A DNA stretch of 64,000 nt from the NCBI RefSeq assembly GCF_020921035.1, contig NC_063150.1, positions 4,526,001-4,590,000 of the forward strand, written 5' to 3'. Origin of the DNA: Rhodamnia argentea. Taxonomy: Eukaryota; Streptophyta; Magnoliopsida; Myrtales; Myrtaceae. Under the pieces are notes generated by a model that was not told the origin of the DNA, ran no database searches, and saw only the letters and a program-made list of their open reading frames with translations. Of the stretch, positions 23,901 through 36,799 are shown piece after piece; positions within the stretch are counted from its first letter, which is position 1, and every line of letters begins with the position of its first letter. Made by a program: the position numbers and the translations under genes.

Positions 23901-25160
23901 TCCAAATAATCAGTAATTTGGTTTTTGCTGCTGTTGGTTGTGATGATATATCGTCGCCAGCGAGTTCATGCTAATGTTAGTGAGGCAATTAACCGATTTT
24001 CCATGTATGTTAACCTCGTTAATCAAACGGGTCGAGCTTAATGTATCAAAACAAAGAACGAATTGAATAAAGTAACGAAAAATCGCACCTTGAATCGCGA
24101 TACGATGTAAAGAGATATCAAGAAATAGTATCTCAATCATCTGCTCGAGAATTCCCGATTGCGAACCATTTTTAGCTTCATAATAAATTCGACCTTACTA
24201 CTAAGAGATTCACGACGCTCTCAAAATCTTAATGTTAATAACTTCAAGATCATAATTTAACGTGATTAACGACAGATTCCTAACTCGAATGCCCACAAGT
24301 TAGCTCTAGAGCACAAGGAGCCATTACAGGGCAACAAAATTGACTCCAAGGTACCCCCCATCTCGTGTTGTCCACCTTGTCTTCCGTCGTTCTTTGTCCC
24401 TGTCCTCGTCTTTTCCTTTCTGTTCATTTTCTGTCGTGTCATTTTCCTTTGTTCCCCGTGTAGGTGGAAATCGAAAGGAAATTTACTTGACGGAAAGAAA
24501 CAAGCCAAGGACGATAAAAGAGGACATAGAGGACATACGCCACGTGGAATTATATCGATATACGAAATTATATATGTTGGGTCATCTCAAATTATGATAT
24601 TTCTGTCGACTACTAGCGTGATTTCTCATAGTAGTGTGGATAGAACAAATTCAATCTCGCTCGCATGATTTTCTCAAATCTTATCGGTTTCGAGCTAGTC
24701 GCATCCGTATTTCCATCAGATTTGAAATTCTCTTATTAATTTTATCTAGAGTTTGAATCGTAACATTCGAATTACTCACAATATTTCCTTATCCTTATCC
24801 TTATCCTTATCCTATTTGAACTATATTGCCTCGTTTTATTACAAGTTTTGTTGAGACTTAATCGATTGTAATAAGAGAAAATGAGCTAATTCAATAATAT
24901 CATGTTGGCATGTTACATGGCATGGTAATGGCGGCCGCACACAGTCGAATGTTCTTTCGAGCAAATGAAATGCTTGTTTCACCGGACTTAAAAAAAAAAA
25001 AGCAGCTTCCGACCAAAATGCGATGGCAAGATCGGCTCAAAAGATCATTAAAAAACCCAGCTTTACAGTTACCAACACGCAGCTGAATCCCCAACTCGAC
25101 ACATATATCGGCACCCCTTCGCTATTTTATTACAAGTTGAGTGGAACTTTCGATGGGCAG
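21000..25160. other. Gene-poor AT-rich intergenic region
   Basis: No convincing gene was found. There is a polypurine/C-rich patch at 21859-21885, a (CCTTAT)n-like run at 24787-24813, and a possible relic of a nucleotide-binding P-loop near 23800 (see findings). Short open frames such as 22423-22680 have no recognisable domain. Confidence 0.45.
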
Positions 25161-25169
25161 CTTTTACTG

Positions 25170-26171
25170 TCTCCGTCCGTACTTTCTTCTCTTTGGTAAA
25201 GGAATGTCTGGTGTTGGGAACTGAATTCGAGGATGTTTTTTGCTTAGTCTTGCAATTTGGGGCAAAAGGGTTCGTTCTTTCTATTTTCTGTTCTCGGGAT
25301 TTGACGCAGTTGCAGAGTTTCGGCTCCTCCTTTTAAGTAAAGGCGCAAAAAACACAAGCTTTTTGGCTCTTACCCGTGTGCGTAACTTCATTTGAGAAGT
25401 GAGAAAGGTAAGCTCTAATGATTACTCCGTTGATTCGCGAAACCTTGCGTTGCTTTGCTCTCGTTGTGTTCATATTCTCCGGGAACTCCGAGAACCAAAG
25501 GTTGTTTTCGGAGCTGCTAATTCGAATGCACAGTTCGAAAATTTCCTCTGCAATACTGTAAGGAGCTGATCAATATGGGTCACTTTGCTTTCCTGCTAAC
25601 TTTACGATTTGGGTGGTTTCTTTCCTTTTGGTTCTGTTTAACTGGCGAGTTTGAAGCGATTAGCTGAATTTGGTGGGCTCCTTTCTTGAATTTGCGTTGT
25701 TGCGCACCGTCCAACTCTTCTCATTGATCGAGCAAAGTCAAGGAAAAGGGCAATGGGGTTTTAGTTGTTTTCGCTTGTTTGGATTGGGCGTGATTGGAGA
25801 CGCTTTACTCGCAAGTGTTGCTGAAAATTGGGCTTGGGTTGCCTCCGTTTCTTTCCTTATAAGACACCATCAAGAATGCTGATTCTTCTTGGACTTGACT
25901 TCTTTTGCTTTCACATTTTGCTTGTGATGAAGCTTTAATTGCTGAGGAATGGGTGGCTTGTGGTGAATTTGGTCATGCTTCTGGTTCAAGTTGGGAGTCA
26001 CGTATAACTATCATACCTCATGCCTTTCTTGTGATCTTTTGCTACTGTACGAGTTCTTTTTGTTTCTTTTTTCCAGGTTTTTAGCTATATTTAGCGAACG
26101 AATTCAATGTCCAGACATTGCTGGAAGTGTTGACCAATCATTTGAACTATTGAGACAGGAAAGGTGAGATA

Positions 26172-26216
<45 letters not shown>

Positions 26217-26533
26217 GTCTAATTTGGAGTCGGTGGACTCTTCTCGTGAGTAGCTGTTGTTTATGCCTGAATTTTTTTTTTTCCCTTTTTGGTGATAGAT
26301 AACCTACTACTTCTGCTTTAATGGTTGGAGAATTAATTGCCTCATCTTCTTGGCTTGCTTACTGTATATTGTTCATTTTCTTCTGAGGCTCACAATTTAT
26401 TTAGCTTATGAAGTGATTCTGGTAGCGATCCTCTTGCATCTACAATAACATGCAGATACTTGTAAATGCCTTGGTACATGCGTTTCTGAGATTATGAATA
26501 TATTGAATTGACAGTTGAATAAGTCTCAGAAAG
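25170..26533 (+). other. Probable promoter, leader and 5' UTR intron of the BRO1-domain gene
   Basis: Base composition becomes leader-like from about 25170. A donor-like AAAGGTAAGC at about 25405-25414 could open a 5' UTR intron, since a GT/GA microsatellite (26172-26217) and T-rich sequence precede the start codon at 26534. The exact leader structure cannot be fixed from the sequence alone. Confidence 0.4.
26172..26217 (+). repeat. (GT)n(GA)n compound microsatellite
   Basis: A GT run is followed directly by a GA run, within the probable 5' UTR intron of the BRO1-domain gene. Confidence 0.9.
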
Positions 26534-29500
26534 ATGGGATGCCTGGTCTCTACGCCAAAAGATTCTGGTGGTAACAGAAGGATTCCCGGAAACATTGGCG
26601 AAATTTCTGTCTATGTCCCTGGCCTACGAATCCCTAAATCCGTTGATTTTTCTCAGTCGCTTGGGAACCACTTGTCCAGAAACTTGGTTGAACGGTTATC
26701 TGCCCTCAGGACTCGCATAGTTGTGATGGCTGGTCAGGAAGCTCCAACAATCACAAGAACAAGGAGAAAAAGTGCCACGCAGCATGGTAAGTTGTGGCAA
26801 ATTCATAGCTAGCTTGGCTTGATTATTAGTTACTACGAGCCAAATGTTTTATATGTGAATGAATTGGCTACAGGAGGTTCAACATTGGCTGATCTTCTGC
26901 AGGCTCTTGAAGATTACTTGCCTGTTCTTCTGGGAATAGTTAAAGACGGTAAATCATGTCTTTTTTATTTTCTGTACTGTATGTTACACGATGAAGAATC
27001 TAAATCTTTGCTGTCAATGGTGGTGAAGGGAGCCCATTACAACACAAGGTGTCATTTGTTTGGATAAATCAGGAGGATGACGCAGAGGTAGGAGAATAAC
27101 ACGCTCTTTTTCTTGTTTTTTCTTCGTGTTGGTTATAGCTTATACATGATCTTGGTTTCTTTTTCAGGAAACAGCCATATCTAATGCCTGGTACGAGGTT
27201 CTGTCAGTGCTACACTTGATGGCAATGCTAGCATTATCTCAGGCCAACTTACTGCTCCTTCCAAGAACATCTGCTGATGGTTACCAGGCCAAAGTTTCAG
27301 AAGGTAGGTCTTTTAAGAAGCCTTCCTCTTCCGTCACGCATCACATCCTCTAGAGGAATTAAATAATAAGGCACCTTAAATTGGAAGTTTAGGAAAGGAT
27401 CAGCTAATCAAGATTGAGAAGATAGGTTAAGTTTGCAAACTGATCTAGATAAGCTGACCATTAACTAGCTTTCAATGTGTTCTTATGATAGTTTTTTTTT
27501 TTTTTTTTGGTAAGGTTGTTCTTATGATAGTTGGTGCTTCAGAAAATCATGAATTGATGTGTGGGTTTTGGATGGAAATATTTGTTGGAGGATACTATCC
27601 ATATTCTTTCCCCATGTTATGGAATGGCATGAGACAGTCATGGCCTCACATTAAAGGCACTTATGCAATCAGAAGTGCATTTGCAAAAGTGATCTAGCAA
27701 ATTTCCAACCTTCAAGCTGTTCACCTGCTAGAATTCTTGACAGCCCCCTGCTTTTGCATGAAAAGAACGATAATTGTTGATATTCGGACTTGATGACATC
27801 TTATCGGAAGTAGTAGTATAAATTCATCATGGCTGTCAATCTAATCCATTTTTTGCTGCGACAGTTATGAATTTTGGAGCAAAATTGCATGATTGATTAA
27901 ATGAGAAGCTAGATGATTGAGACGAGTGTGAAATGCATCAGGTTACCGGACAAGAAAGAGTATAGTTGTGTAATTGAAAGAGGAAGGTCAGCAGTACAGA
28001 AAAGGCCATTGTATCGAAGTAGAAGGTAAAAGAAGAAACTTGATGTCTATAATGCAAATCAATAGTAACTCTTAGAACTTGGATTAACAGATTGGTACTA
28101 GAGTGAACGATAGAATGAAATCCTTTGATGTTTCGTTCCTAATATGACTGCTGCTCTGTGCACCTCTGCTCAAGATATATTCGTCCAGTAGCTCTGATCT
28201 TGTTTTTGGTTGTATCATCTCTCTCTCTCTCTCTCTCTCTCAACAGGAAACAGGCGAGCTTCCGTTGACATATTCTTGAAGGCAGCGGGGTATCTGGACT
28301 GTGCTGTTCGGCATGTCCTACCACAGTTATCGGCTGAACTCAGGTTTGCTATATCTGTGATATTGTCATGACATGTTTATGCTGGAAGTACAATTCATCT
28401 TGTAATTCCCTTTTTGTATCATATTTATAGGAGAGAATTACCAGTAGACCTTGCAGAAGGGGTTCTTCGAGCACTTTGCCTCCAAGCACTGGGGCAGGTA
28501 CTCTTCTTATATTGTATATAGCAATTGATAAACCATTAGGCTAATTGTGTCTCTTCCAAACTCATTTGTTAATCAGTGCTTCTACAAAGAAAACCAGGTC
28601 GATACACAACAGGTGTAACATTACTTTAAGACCCAAACAAATTGTTGGAGATACTTTTTTTAAGACTTTCTTCTAAATTTACCTATGTCTTCTGCGCGAT
28701 TTTCTTTAACTTGTCGTATATTGAAGGAAGATGGAGGGATTAAATCATGCTTAATATGAAAATCCAAACAAGAATCACTTTCTCTCTATATTCTTGATCC
28801 TTTTAAGATTTTCCTTTGAGCTTCCGAATTATTAGTTAACTTCTGGAGAATTCAGTGAGGAACTAATCTTTTTGATGTTTTGAGAGTTGGTACAATCACA
28901 TGTTATTCCTACTGATGTTCTACATTTTTATTTTTAATGATATTTGTTGAAGCAATTTGAAATCCATTCTGGAAACTGAATTTTCCGTTCTTTTGAAGTT
29001 CATTTAATAGTTTCTCCCACACTAATGATAGTTGGGGATTTGCTCTCCGATGTTTGGTGTAGGGTGCAGATGTCCAACTTGGAATGGCAATCGAGAGCAC
29101 AAAAGCCACCCTGGCAGTCAAACGTAGGCTTGCTTGTGAGATCGTAAAGTACTGGCAGCAGGTATATGTCAAATCCCGTCTTATAATATTTGACCACGCG
29201 TCACCCATGAATCTGAGATAAGACTCAGATTTACGGTGGATGGTCAAAATGTTTTGCACTCCGTTCAATATTTATTGGCTTGGATAAGGTTTCTCTGATT
29301 TTCATGTTGGAGCTCCTCTTTCAGTGCAGTTCAAAACGTCTCACTCACTATGGCTGGAAAAGAAAAAAATGTCTAGGAACAATTAATCTAATGTATTGCA
29401 TCGTTTGGTTTGTTCTTGCTTGGAGTACTTTTATTCATCTTCTCTAGAGTAGTTCTGTGGTGAATCACTTGAGCATCTCCATGCATAGTGAGATGTGTCC

Positions 29501-32206
29501 ACAGCATCCTGGTAGCGTGGTACAAGTGAAGTGGAACAGCAAAGACTCCCTTATCGTTCTTTTTCAGAGTCTGAACTTGAATAATGGAAATGCAATTAGT
29601 TATTTAAGCACTTCAACAACAATGAATCGTGTAATATGCTGTTGAAGTCCTATATGAAAGGTACCATCATTTCTAATTCTACATACGTATGGAGTGTGGA
29701 CATTCATGTACAAGAGTATTAATCCATAAGCTTCATATGCATTTGTACATATTAGTAGTGTGTATATTAATTTGTGTTGTCCGCCATAATATGTAAATGC
29801 ATTTCTATATCCTTATTATGTTAGTGAGTATCAAGAAAACAAGAAAAATAGGTCTGCATTGGTAGATCATTCATGCATTCAGCCTTTCGCTGGTCATCTT
29901 TTTAGATAGGTTGTTTCCTCCATGTATTTATTGGCATATGCGACTATGTAACAACAACCTTGGCAACACGTGTGTCTATAATCCTATTGGCAACTGTTGA
30001 TGTACCTTGAGGGACCTGGTGTTTTAATTCATGTGTTTGCAGAATTCCTTAAAAACCTAGTTCATACCGTATAAGTTTTTCCTACTCTCATGCCACGTTA
30101 CCTATGTCCTATTAAACTAACTTCTTTGTTGTTAGTCTTTAATGGGGAATTGATTGTTCTGCACATCTTCCTTTATAGGCTCAAGATAACCTAATGAACC
30201 TTCCTTTGACAAATGGTTGGGCAGAAAAGCATCGTCTTTACGTGAAGTGGAAATATAATGAAGCGAAGGTATGACGTGATGTATCATTCCCTGTTTACTT
30301 TTCTCCCTAGCTCAGGTTATGTTTGCAGAACTTCTAAATGTAATTGCTTCATTTGTGGTCTCTTTATCATTCTTGAAAGACGACATGATATTTAGGTTTG
30401 CATATCTGATCAACTCTGCACGGTGATTGGCAACATGTAATCTGTACACTGAAGAATTTATCAAGAGAGAGAAACCGAAGTCCTGGATGGAAAATTTTCT
30501 TCTGGATTGTGGATGATAAGCTAATTATCAACTTCTAAATTGCATTTTTTTCACATTATACTGATGACTGTCTGATTATTGTGGTTTGAGTGAGTTACTT
30601 ATGACAATAGAGATGTCATACTTGATCTGCTATCAAACTAAAGGCGAATCTTTTGATCGCATGGAGAAGTGAGGATTCTGGTTGTATTCATGGCATTTTT
30701 GACAGTTTAACCGAATTAAAAATAGCAATGGAAGAAGTTGGATCCAAAGAATGATTTGGCTTATGATTACTCTTTGAAGAGGATTAATGTTCCAATATCA
30801 TACAAATGGCAGAAAGAAACTTAAATTCCCTTTCCAATATTTTGTCCTTGGCCTGTTGAACTAGTCACACTTCTCATGTAGAAATTTCAACTCCTATTCG
30901 ATTCTTCTTATGAAAAACCATTGATGCAGAATGGAAGGATGTAACCAGGCCATATCTACTGTATGAGTGGACAGACCAGACAAGCGTGTTTTGTTTGCTA
31001 CAATAGCAGCACTAGAAATATTTAATGGGAAATGTAAGATATCAGAATTCCAAATATGGAAGTAATTATTCTATGAAGACTTGCTTGCCATCACTAAATT
31101 GAGGAGTCACAGGGCTAAAATCCCCCTACAGCATGTACTGGTTTTTAGTGTAGTTGGTAAAATGATTGCTTATATCACATTTGTGCATCAGCAATACAGT
31201 GAGACTATTCCTAAAATCTTTTCAATCAGGCTGCAGCATATTATTACCATGGATTGATTCTGGATGAGGGAAACACAGAGAAGTCTCATGGAATGGCAGT
31301 AGCTGCTTTACAAGCGGCAGATGAATATCTGAAAGAAAGCAAGAAGGTCTCAGAGGCATTTAATGCGACGACTCCTCTTTCAAGGTAATCTGGTTAAGCA
31401 TTTTACCTTTTCCTTTCAATGCATTAGCTAGTTTTAGTTGATTGGCTTGCCAATATATAAATTTTCTTATGGATGTAATTTACTGCGAACTTTTACCCCT
31501 TTTTTTTTTTTGCCTCGAACCGAATAAATTGATATGGTATAGACCACACAGATGTCCTCATATGCTTCAGTAGTACAGGAAAGATGCGTTTTTAGGCAAA
31601 TTAATCTTCTTTTTCTTTCCAGGGCAAGCAGATATGAGTTAGTGCACAGTAGAGAATTTTGATTTCCCTTGCTAGAGAGGTAGACCTTGTATCTGCTACT
31701 TGAAGATAGTTTTCGACTTGCTTCTTGGTTATTATCTCCCTGCAGAGTGGAGATTCTCATGAATAAAGTGCATTATGTCTGCAAAGAAACGGAGAACTCA
31801 TTCTCCCGTCATGCTGACATTCTCTGCTTGCAGGAACCCACCGCCTTGGGGAACCATGAAGTTTCTCTGTGAAAAAGTTCCAAAAGATACTTCGAGCAAG
31901 GTTCGGATAAACCGCGATCTCTACACTTACGAAAAGTAAGATTCAATACCGACTTAAGACTAAATCTGAGTTTGCATATCTACTCAATTCTAATAAAAGC
32001 AGCAGGTGAATGATTTCACTAGTGACTTTCCTCATGTGATTCACGACAGGGTCATGGAGACTGCACCTACATTGCCTGACTTCGCCTTGGCCTTGAAACC
32101 TGACGATTATCAACTCCCTCCTGTGGATAACTGCTGGGACGAGAATAACGTTAATGGGGGGCACTTAGGCCCTGGCCAACAACCCGAGCGACAGAAGATG
32201 ATGTAG
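26534..32206 (+). CDS. BRO1-domain protein, 429 aa
   Basis: Eleven exons: 26534-26786, 26874-26948, 27029-27087, 27168-27303, 28247-28343, 28431-28497, 29063-29161, 30179-30268, 31230-31384, 31834-31935 and 32050-32206; all GT-AG, sum 1290 nt. BRO1 domains bind ESCRT-III and occur in endosomal sorting proteins such as Bro1/ALIX. The family is recognised from ADLLQALEDYLPVLLG, FVWINQEDDAEETA, NAWYEVLSVLHLMAMLALSQ, YHGLILDEGNTEKSHGMA and the end METAPTLPDFALALKPDDYQ. The protein begins MGC, a typical site for amino-terminal myristoylation with nearby palmitoylation, which fits membrane attachment (inference). It is a single short BRO1 domain without the ALIX V-domain. AATAAA lies at 32389-32394. 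It is convergent with the cwf18 gene. Confidence 0.92.
28219..28241 (+). repeat. (CT)n microsatellite acting as polypyrimidine tract
   Basis: The run ends immediately before CAACAG, the acceptor of the fifth coding exon of the BRO1-domain gene, so it occupies the position of the polypyrimidine tract. Confidence 0.9.
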
Positions 32207-32388
32207 CATTTAAATCTTGGAAAATACATGGGGCACACATTCATGGAAATCCTCATTTATAGGAAAGTCGGTTCTGGTCTCCCCAGTTTTCCCTCTGTGC
32301 CGGTTTGTTTCTCCGTGTCGCCATGATCCACTCTCATGATAGAGCTCTCTGTACAAGCGACTGTTGTGTGCAATTCCTCCCTTGTTGA

Positions 32389-32394
32389 AATAAA
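32389..32394 (+). terminator. Polyadenylation signal AATAAA of the BRO1-domain gene
   Basis: AATAAA lies 183 bases after the stop codon. A second AATAAA-like site follows at about 32418. Actual cleavage sites are not visible. Confidence 0.5.
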
Positions 32395-32449
32395 ATGGTT
32401 TTCCTTTGAAGGCTTTGAATAAAAAGGTTTACAGGGTTATGCTTGCCAT

Positions 32450-33095
32450 ACGCTCCTGTGCCTCCGTTTTGCTACACGATGTCCATTGGTGCTCCCTTTT
32501 CTTTCTGATTACGTGGACTACTAATTCTCTTCTCCATTTATCACAATAGACATGGAAAAATCAACCAAAAAACAACCTTTGACCGTCTTAGGTTTTTTTT
32601 TTCCCTTCCTTGGCCAGGATTAACAGATTGCATTCCTTGTGTTAGATATTCTCAATTACTTTCCCAGCAGGGAGAAACTAAAGAACTCCTGCCCTCACCT
32701 TCTTCTGGTTCTTCGCCTGTTCATGTTAAGGTCATTTCTTTTGAGCGTTCCTGGCAGCAATTGTAAAACGATGGAAGAACATCAAAGGCCAAAACTTGGC
32801 ATTCCTCGGTCTATCGGCTTTAGGTGCAGGGGACAATTGGTGTTATAACATATCCCAAATAATTCACAATTGAAGTCTAATGTAGAATCATCTGGCAACA
32901 TCAAATCAACTATAAATTAAAAAGACAAATCATGAAGGGGGAGTTTCAACTTCATTTTTTGTTCGCCGGTCGATTCTATTTATGGCCCTGCAAGGAGATG
33001 ATTCATGAAAAGAAGCCAGCCAATGTAGCATAGCGTAGTAAAAAGTATCAGCTCCCCCATCCAGTTTGTAGGTTACATAGCCAACAAGTTTCACC
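32450..33095. other. Gap between convergent genes
   Basis: This stretch separates the BRO1-domain and cwf18 genes and probably includes the 3' UTR of each. No gene is recognised in it. Confidence 0.5.
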
Positions 33096-33160
33096 TTCCC
33101 TAAGCTTTTTCTTGACGTACATTTTGACCTCATTTTAGTACAAAAGCATCGAAAATAGAA

Positions 33161-35325
33161 CTACTCGCTAGCTCCATTTTCGCCATCTTCTTCAGCCTTC
33201 TCCTTTTCTTTCTCCTGCTCCTCTGCACCAAGAAACGCCAAGTTCCATGTAAATAAATATGATTGTAAACCAATTTTGTCACTCACGAACAGCAGAAGAT
33301 AAAAAGGGGAGAAACTGAAAATGTAGACAATCCCGACCTACACAAGATTCCATGTTTATAGCTAGTGAGATCATCAATGGTGATTCATATCATTGATGTG
33401 CTCTAACGAGGAACTGAAGATGATTAGTGTATCCCACAATCCTTAGAATTTTAGAATAGCGTGCTTATCAATTTGCACTTTTTCGCAAGAAAATTAAATG
33501 CAGAATTTGACAATGATACACTGCACAGGCTACATTCTCTCTCCTTTTATGGAATATAAGTATTTTGTCAACAGATTCACCAACCATCATGTGAGAGAAG
33601 ATTAAAAGAGCCGGCATATTTGGAAGGAAAGATGCTTTTTACCCCCATGACAGTAAACTCTTATGCAACTACTCATAGTTTCTAAAGGGAGAGGTAAATC
33701 AATTTCTGTATCCTAACAGGTTGTGGACAAAATAACTTTCCCCTTCTAGGACCACAACCAAATTGAAACATTTCTTCGACGATAATACCAAATTCTCCAG
33801 TCTTATTTCCTTCAAACGCATCATAAATAAAAGACAACACTGAAGTGGCAAACCTAGTGTGGCAGGAATAACCGGGAAGACAAAAGGATGGATGAAATTG
33901 GAACTAAGCCTAGCTGTTAAAAGGTGTGGCAACTGGCAGGCTTAACTTGATCGGTTCTTCTATTTGGTATGAGGCACAAAAGATAATCTATTAACTCCTT
34001 TTCACTCTCTAGGCAGTGCTTAGCGCCATGAATGACAATCAACTTCTAGACCTTCAGCAGAGACAAATAAAAGATGTTTCATCCACCAGAAAAGAATATT
34101 GAAAGTTACTTACGAACAATCTTATACATTGCCTTCTGTGTGCGTCTTTCAAGCTTATCAAGCTTCTTCTGGACATCTCTCCTTAAGTCCCAGTTAGGTT
34201 TTTTTGGAGCAATGTTTATAAATGGGTCCTACAGAATATCCACAATGCGAATTATTATTTATAGGCACCATTGGAAAGCTGGAGCACAAGCGCTGTACTC
34301 AATCAAATCAAAACCCACCTTCTTTTCAGCTGGAGGAGGTTCTGTTGCAACTGGGTCTTCAAATTTTGGTAGAAGAGGTGGTGCAACCTTTCCCTCCTGA
34401 AGTTGCTTATCTTGAGGAACATAGTTTCGGAATTTCATGCTGGGATTTCTGCACCAAATTCAAGCATCCTAATTAAAGCAAGAGCCAAACTAAGCACATA
34501 TGCTCAGTATTAGTGGCATGAGTGATGACAGAAAACAGACAATGCACTCCCAACAACTTGTCACCTCTTTAAATTATTTGTTCATGAGAAATCTATCGAG
34601 TAGGTACACCAGACAGAAATTCATCAGGTGTCAAAATTCAATGAGACTTCAAATATTATACATAGATCTTTCTGCTAATTACTAATGCTTCCCTAAGTGA
34701 AAGAAAGTTTGTATCTAGGGTTGTCAAAGGCTAAGCACCGATGTTTCCATGAAACAAAAATAAGTCCCAATAAGGATGCAAGAGGACAATGAGGGCAAAG
34801 GATGCAAGATAAGTTTCTGAACAGCCTATAACAAATACCAAATAAAAACAAAATATGTCAAATTAACCCATCGGAGTGCAGCGCAACAGACTCCCGTTCT
34901 AATCAAACGCAATGGCATTGGTAACACAAGTACTATGAATGGACATCCTAAATTCATCTCTTGCCCGCCAATCAGATAAGCAAGAAGGATATGGTCATCT
35001 GGCTCGGGCAGTTTACTAAGCACAAAGTAAACTGCCAAACACGAAGAACATTACCAGATATGACGAGGAAAAACCCGAAACAAAGAATTTCGGGACTATC
35101 GCTAGAATCATCTGTGAAAAGAAAAGAAAGAGAAGGTACAAGAAGCACTCACTCCTCTTGGGCGTCATCCTCATCAACATCATTCTCACTGTCCGATTTG
35201 TCATTAGCTTGAGCAGCAGAATCCTCACTCGGAGCATTAAGCAGCTCCTGAGCGGCCCTGAGAGCTCTCAGCCTCTCTCTCCTCGCGGCAACAGCTTGCT
35301 CGATCGAGTCATCTTCCGCACCCAT
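33161..35325 (-). CDS. cwf18/CCDC12-type pre-mRNA splicing factor, 159 aa
   Basis: Four exons on the minus strand: 35325-35153, 34448-34319, 34228-34114 and 33222-33161; all GT-AG, sum 480 nt. CCDC12 (fission yeast cwf18) is a small spliceosome-associated protein found with activated complexes. Features: an amino-terminal helix ARRERLRALRAAQELL, an acidic linker NDVDEDDAQEE, the conserved block MKFRNYVPQDKQLQEG, the PPPAEKKDPFINIAPKKPNW segment, DLRRDVQKKLDKLERRTQKA and a Glu/Lys-rich tail. Length is close to the usual size. The start is fixed by the first ATG after an acceptor (TTGTGTAG, ending near 35334), which implies a 5' UTR intron starting near 35690. Confidence 0.92.
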
Positions 35326-35339
35326 CTCCTCACCTACAC

Positions 35340-35905
35340 AATCCCAAGGACCACAAACACAAGCACTGACTATTCAAACACATTTCCGCAAGCTAATGCC
35401 ACGCGAACTTCACTGGAACTTGAAACGATACCAAATTCACAGCCTCCATTCCCACGAATTACGCAGGCTAACGACACCAGAAAAACAGGTGCTTAGTGGC
35501 GATTCGTCCCGTGTGGTCGACAAACTAGCTACCAAAAAACCCACTTGAAGCTGGTTTCATTGCCAGGCCATAGCTCGCAAAACAGGGTTCCACGTGTTCA
35601 GCGAGTTCGAGGGAAAACGAATTCCACGACGACCTAAGCTAAAGAACGAATCTTGCGACTCAAAATCTAAAGGGGTGGCGAGACTGACCTTAGGTTTTGA
35701 GAAGCCAAAGGGAAAAGGTTCTGGTACTGGGCGATGGCGGACCCTTTTCCCAGGTGGGTATCGTGGTTCCGTCGGGTTCGAGCAGACGAAGGATTTCGCA
35801 CCAGTCTTCTCTCCCGGAGCTTCCCTCTCAGCGCCGTCTCGAACAGACTGGTCATTACCCAAAAGGAAGAACAGAAAATTACCAAACTGGTTCACTTTGC
35901 CACGT
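35340..35905 (-). other. 5' UTR intron, leader and promoter side of the cwf18 gene
   Basis: A donor-like AAACCTAAGGTCAG at about 35685-35700 on the minus strand could pair with the acceptor near 35334. Open frames on both strands here (about 35557-35953) are mutually overlapping, have no domain and look incidental. Confidence 0.4.
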
Positions 35906-36209
35906 TTATCCAAAGTAATAAAGGTCGGTATTTCTTTCCTTTTTCCTAATTAAAAAAAATAGAAAAAGGGAAAGTAATAATAAGCAAATTCAAATAGATT
36001 TTTCATTAATCCATGAAATTCAAATAGGATTTTAAATGTAAAGGAAATGAAAAGGTAAAAACAAACACTTTTTATTTTTTTATTTTAAGCTGAAATAAAC
36101 AAATGGACAATTTTTTCCTACTATACATGCAGTGAAACGTTATCCTTGTTGGGAAGAATCCGTTGTGCCACGTAGACTAAAACACAAAAAATAAATATCC
36201 CAAAGACCT

Positions 36210-36476
36210 AAACCATAAAGGGTTAATATTGCGGAAAACTCCAAACTGGTATACCTCTTACAAATTTATCCCAAACTATGTTTTTGACAATGAAAAGCTT
36301 CAAACTGGTACATTTGCGGCAAATTTACCACGAACTATTTTTTTGACCACGTAAAATTCCAAACTGGTACATCCGTGACAAATTTATTTGTGATAAATTT
36401 ACTCTACGTTAGTTTCCGTTAAACTGAATTAATACAAAGAAAAACCCCAAGTTGATACATCCGTGATAAACAAAAG
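36210..36476. repeat. Degenerate array of about 60-bp units
   Basis: The motif AAACTGGTA(T/C)A followed by 'caaattta' recurs at about 36244, 36303 and 36361, with a diverged fourth unit ('caagttgatacatccgtgat') at about 36447. The units contain no reading frame. The right edge abuts the NHL/LEA-2 fragment. It may be part of a larger repeat element; I cannot define its ends. Confidence 0.6.
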
Positions 36477-36640
36477 CGACTTCTGGTTCTCGGTGCCCGA
36501 GAGGGCACGATGATGGGAGGACCATGACGATGAAGTGGGCTAGTGGCCTTGTCGGAAGCCGGGGCACCAGGAGGCACGAGAGGCACGGTGGGTGGCGATT
36601 CCTCATCTGCAACTGGGTGAATCTTCTGTTGGTCTGCCAT
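36477..36640 (-). pseudogene. Amino-terminal fragment of an NHL/LEA-2 (NDR1/HIN1-like) gene
   Basis: Minus-strand reading from ATG at 36640 gives MADQQKIHPVADEESPPTVP, LVPPGAP and then a Pro/Arg-rich stretch ending SRAPRTRSRF. This is the cytosolic leader typical of plant LEA-2/NHL membrane proteins. It stops where the 60-bp repeat array begins, before the expected Cys/Lys-rich juxtamembrane block and transmembrane helix. The rest of the gene is not in the window, so this is a truncated relic. The upstream side (36640-36800) could be remnant promoter. Confidence 0.6.
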
Positions 36641-36799
36641 TAAGTTGCGACTGCTGCTTCTCTGGGGTCATACAAGTTTTGGACCATACTCTGTTTCTGC
36701 TTCAAAGCAGGGGAGCATATATATTATCAAGTTCTTTTGCTCATTGGGACTTGTCTGAAATGGATTTCCCTCAAATGGAGAAATAGGAATCCAATAGGA

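Noticed and set aside
24787-24813. (CCTTAT)n run as a possible telomere-like repeat
   Set aside because: The plant telomere unit is TTTAGGG/CCCTAAA; this hexamer differs and is a short microsatellite.
35557-35953. Frames of about 119 codons on both strands near the cwf18 leader
   Set aside because: They overlap each other in a leader or promoter region and resemble no known protein.
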